DNA from: Smallanthus sonchifolius
Lineage: Eukaryota; Streptophyta; Magnoliopsida; Asterales; Asteraceae
Assembly (NCBI GenBank): GCA_023525975.1
Contig: CM042022.1
Span: 25,407,001-25,471,000 of the forward strand
Reading direction: 5' to 3'
DNA length: 64,000 nt
Below are positions 55,939 through 64,000 of this stretch, piece after piece; within the stretch, counting starts at the first letter, position 1; each line of letters starts with the position of its first letter. Position numbers and translations under genes: made by a program. A model generated the notes under the pieces. It was not told the origin of the DNA, did not search any database, and saw only the letters and a program-made list of their open reading frames with translations.

Positions 55939-57227
55939 TTTATGTATTTAAAATGCCAAAAACAAATTTTAGTCTCAAAAACCGGCCACAGGGACTCGAA
56001 CCCGTGTCGAACCCGGGCCAACATGCACGCGCGCTTTAGACCATCAGACCAGGGCTTATGCCTTGGTCATAGACTGATGCGTTTAAACTAAATAGAACAA
56101 TCCCAAACCCATCTTCTTCCCCAAGTGAAACGTGTAACCTTAGCCCTTCAATTGGCCTGATCGAGCAAACGATTGAAGCCCGATTCATGGGGCTTTTGTT
56201 CCTGGTATCAACACAAAGCAATAGGCACGGAATTACCTGAAATGACTACATAGGGAGGGAGAACGGCTGAGGTGCGCAACCTCATGTTCGTCGACTGAAT
56301 TGGGTGTTCTAGAGGTGTTTTTAGACGCGATTGGGAGTGTAGGAAGTTTGCAATGAGTCTCGCCAATGATTGTGAGTACCAATTTATACACAATTCATAG
56401 GGGAATAGATCGATCAATTAAATGGTTTTTAAATGGAGTTTCGGTTACGAGTTAGCCATTGATTAGTTCATAAAAATTTGATTAAACACGAATGATGAAC
56501 CGATTGGATGTCTGCAACGTTTAGCCGTTGAGATTTCCGCACGTAAATATCTCGGGGACGAGTTCGCGATTTGTGGTCTCAAAATCGGTCGCGTAGGGGA
56601 TTCGAACCCACGATTGGAAATGGGGGAAGGGGGTTTCTGGATTTGCAGTTTAGTCCCTGGAGTTTCAATCTTTTATTATTTTATGTACAAACTTTAGTTT
56701 TTAGTTTAATTAAAGTTTTGGAAATTACCAAAAGAACCCTGAACTTTTTATAAAGTATAAAATCATTAAATTTTATAAGTTTTATAAATTCTAATATATC
56801 TATATATTATAATTAATGTTATTTGTTTAAAAATATAAGTTGTAAAACAGAAATAATTTTTATTCCCATTAAAAATCATTTTCTTTGAAATTAATAAAAT
56901 AACATTTATAAACCCTATTTTATTTATAGAATTTATAATTTATTTTTTATAAGTTTATATATATATATATATGTATATATATAGGCTTAATAATAACCTA
57001 ACATATATTTATTTTTGAACTTTGTTTATATAACCACCTATATAAATCTTTGTTATTTTTTAAATGAAACAATTGTACACAATGTATTTATGTGTGTATA
57101 TGATCAAGTAATGAGATGGATAATTATGATGGCTTCAATTGAAATAGAGGACTACAAATCATAGAATGATGAAAATACAAGTGTCGGCATAGTTAAAAAT
57201 AAAGGCAGGAAATTCATGGGGGTTACA
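55939..57227 (-). repeat. 3' LTR of element E, proximal part
   Basis: Continues the LTR after copia B; matches 63285-64000. Ends GGGGGTTACA. In plus coordinates it is followed by GTCTCCCCTACTTTAGG, the polypurine tract of E in reverse. Contains a TA-rich simple repeat near 56955-56985 and two B-box-like sites. Confidence 0.9.
55983..56055 (-). other. tRNA-like module in the LTR of element E
   Basis: Minus strand: TGGTCTGATGG (9 of 11 to the A-box pattern TRGCNNARYGG), then TCTAAAGCGC as in tRNA D arms, and 48-49 bases after the A-box start GGGTTCGAGTCCC, a B box and T loop whose stem pairs at four of five positions. The other LTR copy is at 63333-63415. A further B-box-like GGGTTCGAATCCCC lies at about 56596-56609 on the minus strand. 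Confidence 0.6.
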
Positions 57228-57239
57228 GTCTCCCCTACT

Positions 57240-58773
57240 TTAGGAAATTTCGTACCGAATTGATTTGGAGGAGGGTCCAGGAAAAAGATGTGGGTATTTA
57301 GCCTTTATTTGATCCTCATGTTTCCAAGTGAATTATTGTCCGCGTTTGGATTCCCACTAAACCTTAACGATTGGGATATGACTTCGTTTGAGTTGTTTAA
57401 TTTCCCGATCCTTGATCTCCACGGGTTTCTCCACGAAGTGCATTGTCTCGTGAATGTGAACTTCGTCAAACCGTATGTGAAGATTTTCGTTGGCCAAGCA
57501 TTTCTTCGGGTTTGAGACATGAAATGTTGGATGCATGTTGTTGAGTCCTTCATTGTAGGCTACCTTCCCAATCTGTTCAAGAACTTTAAAAGGACCTACA
57601 AACCTTGGTGCAAGTTTTCCCTTTTTACCAAAACGAACCACGACCTTCCAAGGGGATACCTTGAGAAGAACCAGTGATTTGTGCTATCGTTGACTTGAAA
57701 TTCCAAGGGTTTTCGATGTTTGTCGGCATAGCTCTATTGCCGACTCCTTGCTACTTGAAGGTTGTTACGGATTAACATGATTTTGTCGGAAGTCTCCTGA
57801 ATAAGTTCGGGACCAGTGATTTGTGCTTCACCAATCTCAGACCAAAAGATAGGAGAACGACACTTTCGACCATAAAGTGCTTCGAAAGGAGCCATATCAA
57901 TGCTCGTATGATAGTTGTTATTATACGAAAACTCGACTAAAGGTAGATGTAAATCCCAATTCCGTTAAAGTCAATGACACAGGCTCTAAGCATATCCTCA
58001 AGGGTTTGAATCGTTCGTTCAGATTGACTATCAGTTTGTGGATGGTAACTCGTACTAAGATTCAGTTGAGTACCCAAAGCTGATTGCAAAGATTGCTAGA
58101 AACGAGAAGTGAATCGTCCATCACGATTAGAAATAATGTTAAGAGGTACACCATGACGACTAACCGCTTCATCAATATAGATTCGATCCAATTTCTCGAC
58201 TCGATAGTCTTCACGAATGGGTAGGAAGTGAGCAGATTTAGTTAAACGATCAATGATTACCCAAATACTATCGTGACCACGTGACGTATGCGGGAGCTTG
58301 ATTATAAAATCGATAGCAATACACTCCCATTTCCACACGGCAATCTCAGGTTGTTCAAGTAAACCGGACGGACGCTGGTGCTCGGCCTTAACTTTCAAAC
58401 AAGTAAGGCACTAGGACACATATAGAGAAATCTCCTTTTTCATACTAGGCTACCAATATTGAGTACGAAGGTCCTTATACATTTTATCCGCACCGGGATG
58501 TATAGAATAACGAGTCTTGTGAGCCTCGTTCATGAGAAAAGTACGAAGATTGTCATGGTCTGGAACCCAGATACGATTTAGGAAATAAAGTAGACCATTA
58601 GGTTTGGTTTCAAGTTGGAATTCAGTACCACATGCCATTTCATTGTACATGTTTCCTTCAGTGACTGAAAGATGTTGTGACTGAAAGATGTTGTGACTCA
58701 AAGATGCGAGTTTGAATATCATTTTGAATTCGAATGTTGTGGATCTTGATAGATTCTTTACGACTAAGAGCAT
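57240..58773 (-). pseudogene. Element E integrase with chromodomain remnant
   Basis: Zinc domain MNEAHKTRYSIHPGADKMYK (58450-58773), first Asp in IAIDFIIKLP, then HGVPLNIISNRDGRF, where the second catalytic Asp of the usual SDRD is Asn (58096-58398). The Glu region near 58000-58080 is frame-broken. GKKGKLAPRFVGPFKVLEQI, HPTFHVSNPKKCL and KRSHIPIVKV lead to a chromodomain with stops at two positions (after KV and after SKRGQ). Tekay/Del type. The Asp-to-Asn change alone would abolish activity. Confidence 0.85.
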
Positions 58774-58789
58774 CGGCTATGACATTCGC

Positions 58790-59994
58790 CTAACCAGGAT
58801 GGTAACGAATATCACAGTCGTAGTCGTTTAGAAGTTCAACCCAACGCCTTTGTCTCATGTTAAGTTCTTTTTTATTGAAGATGTGTTGCAGACTCTTATG
58901 GTCGGTGTAAACCACACACTTAGTATATAAGTAGTGTCTCCAAATTTTGAGAGCAAATACGACTGCACCCAACTCAAGGTCGTGTGTCGTGTAATTCTTC
59001 ACATGGATTTTGAGTTGTCGAGATGCATAAGCAATCCCTTAACCTCGTTGCATGAGAACACAACCAAGGCCTAAATTAGAAGCGTCACAGTAGACGACAA
59101 AGTCATCGGTTCCGTCATGAAGAGTCAAGATAGGAGCTGCACATAATTTCTGCTTGAGAGTTTGAAACGCTTCTTCTTGTTTTGGTCCCAACTCGTATGG
59201 TTTGCCTTTATGTATTAAGGCTGTGAGTGGCACCGCGATCTTTGAAAAGTTTGATATGAAGCGTCGATAATAGCCCGCTAAGCCAAGAAACGAGCGGACT
59301 TCCGTAGGGGTTTTTGGAGCTTGCCAGTTCTTCACCGCCTCAATTTCAGCGGGATCCACGTGAATTAGACTTCCTTTAGCCAAAATTCACACTTAGAAAA
59401 CTTGGCGTATAATTGTTCATTCTTCAAGAGATCCAAAACCAATCACAAGTGTTCTTCGTGTTCTACTTTTGATTTTGAATAAATGAGAATGTCGTCAATG
59501 AAGACGATCACGAACTTGTCCAAGTATGGTTTACACATGCGGTTCATAAGTTCCATGAATACCCCGGGTGCATTGGTTAGACCAAAGGGCATAACCATGA
59601 ACTCATAATGGTCGTACCTTGTATGAAAAGTTATTTTTGGAATATCGGATTCAAGGACTCGTAATTGGTGATAACCAGAATGAAGATCGATTTTTAAGAA
59701 ACAAGTCGAGCCTTGAAGTTTATCAAACAAATCATCAATTCTCGGAAGTGGATAACGGTTCTTCATAGTAAGCTTGTTGAGTTCTCGATAGTCGATACAC
59801 ATACGGAAAGAACCATCCTTCTTCTTGACGAATAAAATGGGTGCTCCCCAAAGAGAAACAGCGGGACGAATAGATCCTTTGTCGAAAAGTTCTCAAAGTT
59901 GGCTTGAAAGTTCTTGCATTTTTGAGGGTGCAAGACGATAGGGTGACTTAGCCACAGGGTTTGCTCTTGGCACTAGGTCGATACGGAATTCAAC
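58790..59994 (-). pseudogene. Element E reverse transcriptase and RNase H
   Basis: FVKKKDGSFRMCIDYRELNK (spanning about 59780-59835), LKIDLHSGYHQLRV, the FIDDILIYSKS active site (FIDD near 59491-59502), a stop and frame change near 59440, EAVKNWQAPKTPTEVRSFLG, YYRRFISNFSKIAVPLTALI, VYCDASNLGLGCVLMQRG, a stop, then THDLELGAVVFALKIWRHYL and YTDHKSLQHIFNKKELNMRQ to 58790. Normal Ty3 order with at least four breaks. Confidence 0.9.
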
Positions 59995-60677
59995 TTAACG
60001 TGCGGGAGGAAGACCGGGTAGGTCTTCGGGAAATACTTCTGGAAAGCCTTTGATCATAGGAATGTCTTGGAGGCTTTTGCCCTTGTCTTTCCGCTCCACA
60101 ATACGTGCCAAGAAAGCTACACACTTCTTTCGTAAGTACTTTTCCATGGTAGTACAGGACATAAGCTTGAGTCCTTTAGACGGCTTCTCCCCATAGACGT
60201 TCAAAATGTTGCCCGAGTCGAGAGGGATATGAATATACTTATCAAAGCAAACGACTTCAGCATGATGCTTGGTTAGCCAATCCACCGAGAGCCAATAAGA
60301 TTAATTGAGAAGTCATGGCCATTCAAGTTTAGGGTACAATCTCTAATGATGGTGTTACAAGTAACAGAATATCCACCTGCTACTAATATATCGAAGGATT
60401 CGTCTAACTTAGTTCGACTCATAACAAGTTGTGGTTCAAGTTCAAAGGACACAAAACTCCTATCGGAACCAGTGTCAAATAAGATAGAAGCATATTGGTG
60501 ATTAATTGGATACGTACCATTCACCACGTCATTGTTGGCTTGAGCCTCATTGACATTAACGTTGAAGGCACGTCCACGAGCCACGGGGTTTGCATTCCCC
60601 TGGTTCACATTCCCTTGGTTCATGTTCCCCTGATTCATGTTTCCCTTATTCATGTTGGCTTGATTCGCAATGACCAA
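59995..60677 (-). pseudogene. Element E protease and linker
   Basis: 60273-60677 starts with an Asn/Gln/Gly repeat (NMNQGNMNQGNVNQGNANP, a 15-bp tandem repeat) and contains the protease loop SILFDTGSDRSFV. One stop (after SRWIG) precedes DWLTKHHAEVVCFDKYIHIP and MIKGFPEVFPEDLPGLPP, the usual linker into reverse transcriptase. Confidence 0.9.
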
Positions 60678-61739
60678 CCTAGGACAACTATTCCTAAAAT
60701 GATTAGGGTCATCGCACTCGTAACAAGCACGACCCTGGGTGATAGCAGCAGGAGCAGGAAGAACAGGTTGATGGACTTGATTAACTTATGGAACATGGCA
60801 GGTGTTAGCCACATGTCCATAACGTCCACAAGTGGTACATAGACGACATGGCACGTTAGTAGTATGATGGAGCTTGCATGTGTGTACAAAGGTAGAGTCC
60901 CTATATACGGCTTCTTGTTGGGGTTGTAAGCATTAGGGGCTATTTTGGCTAAAGGTGCAGCAGGAGTGATAATAGCAAACTTCCTGCCTTTCCGCTTCTT
61001 GCCATTGAATGAATACTCAGCCTTGACATCTTTGGTAGGTTCCGTTGCAGTCTTCTCAACTGTTTCTTTGCACCTTTCTTAGACAAGGTCCCTGCCTTTA
61101 CGTGGTTATCTGTTTATATAGCAGCAAGACGGATTGCTTCTTCAAGTGTGGTTGGATTGCTACCCAAAACTGTATCTTGGATTTGCATAGGCAGGCCATT
61201 GATGTACTTTTCAATGGGCCTTGAAAGAGGAGTGACCATATGAGGTACAAGAAGGCTAAGTTCATGAAAACGCGTGTATAGGCAAGGATTTCACCACTTT
61301 CCTGCTTGAGATCCCAAAACTCTGCTTCTAGCTTCTTAATCTCATTACGAGGACAAAACTCATCAGTCATGAGTGTCTTAACATCAGCCCAAGGTAGAGC
61401 AGTGCAACTTCCAAACCAAGGTTACGCTTTTCCCCGTTCCACCATGTGAGTGCCCTCTTCTGAAAAGACACCAGTAGCAAAGCGAACCTTTAGGTCCTCA
61501 GGACAGTCAGCATTAATAAAAGTACCCTTTATACTTTTGAACCATTGGGAAAGCCTAGTGGATCCTTCATTCCCATAGTACTTGGTGGGGTTACATGAGT
61601 TGAAATGTTTGAATGTGCATGGGGGATTTCTTGGAGTTGCATTCTGGTTCAGTTGGTTGACTATGGTTGGTAGAATTGCAGCCATTTGCTAGACAATCCT
61701 GTCAGTGAGGTTGTTCCTACGTTCACGGCGAGTAGGCAT
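60678..61739 (-). pseudogene. Element E gag
   Basis: Start codon at 61737-61739 gives MPTRRERRNNLTDRIV, then a stop, QMAAILPTIVNQLNQNATPR, FKHFNSCNPTKYYGNEGSTR, LSQWFKSIKGTFINADCPED, and after a stop ADVKTLMTDEFCPRNEIKKL. Frame changes lead to zinc knuckles CTTCGRYGHVANTC and CYECDDPNHFRNSC (about 60700-60840). Same organisation as the gag of element C. Confidence 0.9.
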
Positions 61740-62412
61740 TCTACAATAGTAAACACAAGAAGGGATGAACAGGGAATTCATATGATATGAATCATGTATA
61801 AGAGTTTGTAATAAAATCATGTGATATTTAATAAAATATTGGATGGCACCCATTCAGTTTACATCACCAAATGGATACGTTGACTTATCAAAAGTATTTT
61901 AAGTTCATCTAATGTTCGAGAAGTCGTGCTTTAGCCTATAAGTGGACACTCATCCCAAGAATTCCCAGGAAAGCATAACTGGTCCATTAGTTGATTTGGA
62001 TTTATACGAAATGCTTTCCTAGACAGAATTTTCCAGAACACAAGCATCTACCCTTCCGGATTGCATAAGTTCTCATTCATTATTTAGAACTTACATACTT
62101 TTGACGAGAGTTTCATTTTGGATTAGACTTTTAAGTCTAAGAGTATGTTTCAAGTAATCTATGTAGTTTCAAGTAGTTTCATTTAGTCCCTTAAAGTTGT
62201 TGTTCATGTATTTGCACCACGTAGACAGAAGTAGATAGATGTAGACATGTATAGGTAAGTGGATGTGATTCATGTAAGAATAGATGTAAGTATGTGTATA
62301 TAATAAGAATAGAGTGGAGTTCTTAATAAAGGACACGAGTTAAACTCATGTTTTGGACTCCTAGGTTATAGTCTAGGTCATGTGTAACTAATAACCTAAT
62401 TCTCTATAACCA
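61740..62412 (-). other. Leader of element E between primer site and gag
   Basis: Untranslated leader. Unlike element C, I see no extended reading frame here. It contains AGTTTCAAGTAGTTTCA and GTAGATAGATGTAGA short repeats near 62160-62250. Confidence 0.6.
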
Positions 62413-62425
62413 TGGATCTGATACT
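62413..62425 (-). other. Decayed primer binding site of element E
   Basis: Minus-strand TTAGTATCAGATCC next to the LTR, two changes from the initiator-Met site in element C (TTGGTATCAGAGCC). Confidence 0.75.
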
Positions 62426-62429
62426 AATA

Positions 62430-64000
62430 TGTCACACCCCGGCCGACGACGGATTATACGTCGGGGATGACGCGGTTGTTCATAAGCATATGATCATCTA
62501 TTAAATGCGTTTCAATAATTATTCATCATATTAAACATTCATTACAAGGAAAATAAAAACATATTGTTCATAACATAATTAAAATTAAAATTTATTTATG
62601 CTAGGTCCATATCCCTAAATGATCAAGCATGGTCCTCAAACAGGTGCACCTGAAACATTAAGTAAATGTCAACTACAAGTATAAAAATTGTTTATTAGAA
62701 TTAATTAGTATTTCTAATTACTTAATAGTGTTTATAATAATAATACGTTTGAATTTTTTTAAATAATTATTTTAAAAATAATTAAAAAATAAATTATGGA
62801 TTAATAAAGGTTTAAATAATTGTTTCATTTAAATAAAATAATTATTTAAACTATTTAAGTAATCTCCTTTACTAAAATGATAAATAAAGAGATATTAAAT
62901 TAATATAAGTGTTAAATGAAATTAATTAAATTTTGTATAACTATTTATCAAAAATAAATATTTAAGTATTTCTATAGATTTAAAATGTTTTAAATAATTA
63001 TTCTTTGCCAAAAATAATTATTTATATGTTTAAAATCGAGTTAATAATGTTTAAATAAATATTTAATATTTGTTTTATAAACATTGTTATCCTATAAATA
63101 AAACATCATATTTAGATTTATTCAAATAAACCATTTATATTGTTTATTTAGGGTTTCATAATATTTATAATATGTTTTTAGTAAATTAAAAATGAATAAA
63201 ATATTATTTAATATTTCTTGTTTTTATAAAAATTTCTAAATGTATTTATTAGATTTATAAAAATTAAATCAGAATTTTAAAACTATTATTTATGTATTTA
63301 AAATGACAAAAACAAAGTTTATGCTCAAAAATCGGCCACCGGGACTCGAACCCGCGTCGACCCCGGGCCAACATGCACGCGCGCTTTAGACCATCAGACC
63401 AGGGCTTATGCCTTGGTTATAGACTGATGCGTTTAAACTAAATAGAACAATCCCAAACCCATCTTCTTCCCCAAATGAAACCCGTAACCCTAGCCCTTCA
63501 ATTGGCCCGATCGAGCAAACGATTGACGCCCGATTCATGGAGCTTTCGTTCCCTGTATCAAGACGTAGCTATAGGCACCTGAATTACCTGAAATGACTAC
63601 GTAGGGAGGGAGAACGACTGAGGTAGGAAGTTTGCAATGAGTCTCGGCAATGATTGTGAGTGCCAATTTATACACAATTCACATAGGAATGGATCGATCG
63701 ATTAAATGGTTTTTAAATGGAGTTTCGGTTACGAGTTAGCCATTGATTAGTTCATAAAAATTCGATTAAACACGAAGGATGAATCGATTGTATGTCTACA
63801 ACGTTTAGCCGTTGAGATTTCCGCACGTAAATATCTCAGGGACGAGTTCGTGATTTGTGGTATCAAAATCGGTCGCGTAGGGGATTTGAACCCACGACTG
63901 GAGTTTCAAGCTTTTATTATTTTATGTACAAACTTTAGTTTTTAGTTTATTTAAAGTTTCGGAAATTATCAAAAGAACCATGAACTTTTTATAAAGTATA
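62430..64000 (-). repeat. 5' LTR of element E, cut by window end and with internal deletions
   Basis: TGTCACACCCCGGCCGACG... aligned with 42579-44099 and 55939 onward. Relative to the other LTR it lacks 655 bp (joint at 62675-62682), about 67 bp (joint near 63624) and about 45 bp (joint near 63898). The remainder lies beyond the window. Confidence 0.9.
63333..63415 (-). other. tRNA-like module, second LTR copy of element E
   Basis: Same A-box and B-box layout as at 55983-56055 with GGGTTCGAGTCCC intact. The extra downstream B-box-like site has decayed to GGGTTCAAATCCCC near 63880-63893. Confidence 0.6.

Larger units (their letters stand above)
42579..64000 (-). mobile_element. Tekay/Del-like chromovirus E, 3' LTR split by copia B, 5' LTR runs off the window
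   Basis: Minus-strand order: 5' LTR (62430 to beyond 64000), decayed initiator-Met primer site, gag, protease, reverse transcriptase, RNase H, integrase with chromodomain, polypurine tract, 3' LTR (55939-57227 plus 42579-44099, interrupted by copia B). All coding parts carry stops and frameshifts. Confidence 0.9.

Noticed and set aside
55983..56055. Functional tRNA gene
   Set aside because: No complete cloverleaf: acceptor and anticodon arms are not convincing. Called a tRNA-like module only.
1..64000. Intact host genes
   Set aside because: Every long frame I could assign belongs to a transposable element; other frames are antisense or shifted shadows.

Overview
The window is plant nuclear DNA made almost entirely of nested transposable elements. 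I found no intact host gene and no rRNA, functional tRNA gene or CRISPR array. The lineages are plant-type: Ty1-copia elements primed by initiator tRNA-Met, Tekay/Del-like Ty3 chromoviruses with a C-terminal chromodomain, Tat-like Ty3 elements with a second archaeal-type RNase H, an Athila-like Ty3 element with a TGGCGCC primer site, and two PIF/Harbinger-like DNA elements flanked by 3-bp TTA/TAA duplications. The accessory protein in the right-hand copia element, and the gypsy-type transposon protein at 35.4-37.1 kb, resemble proteins I associate with Asteraceae. My guess is therefore a composite-family eudicot, by inference only.

Layout from left to right. (1) 1-1871: 5' end of a minus-strand Tat-like element (gag, primer site, LTR). 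(2) 1932-3823 and 4234-5067: two Harbinger-like elements carrying only remnants of the Myb/SANT-like ORF1. (3) 5437-10176: a Ty1-copia element (A) with an internal deletion; its 3' LTR is cut by the next element. (4) 10180-10864 plus 30584-32814: LTR and gag-protease of a plus-strand Tat-like element, split by a Tekay-like element (C, 10867-30583, minus strand). The gag of C is in turn split by an Athila-like element (D, 17463-26799). The protease of D is split by a patchwork of copied DNA (22161-22935) that includes an inverted copy of C's own LTR. (5) 32815-37142: a Tekay-like LTR and a decayed transposon gene with introns. (6) 37143-42578: a Tat-like pol whose integrase is fused in frame to the tail of a copia accessory protein, then a scrap of Tekay-like gag. 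(7) 42579-64000: a Tekay-like element (E, minus strand) whose 3' LTR is split by a second copia element (B, 44100-55938). B's 5' LTR is itself split by a 2.49-kb solo LTR with a perfect 5-bp target duplication. B has gag and a very long accessory ORF but no polymerase region.

Nearly every reading frame carries stops or frameshifts, so no element looks autonomous. The unusual signals lie mostly outside the known coding domains: arrays of short CG-rich interrupted palindromes in two unrelated LTR families, an inverted-orientation motif array in the copia A leader, tRNA-like A/B-box modules inside the LTRs of both large Tekay-like elements, an extra ORF upstream of gag in element C, the chimeric integrase ORF, and the templated filler inside element D.
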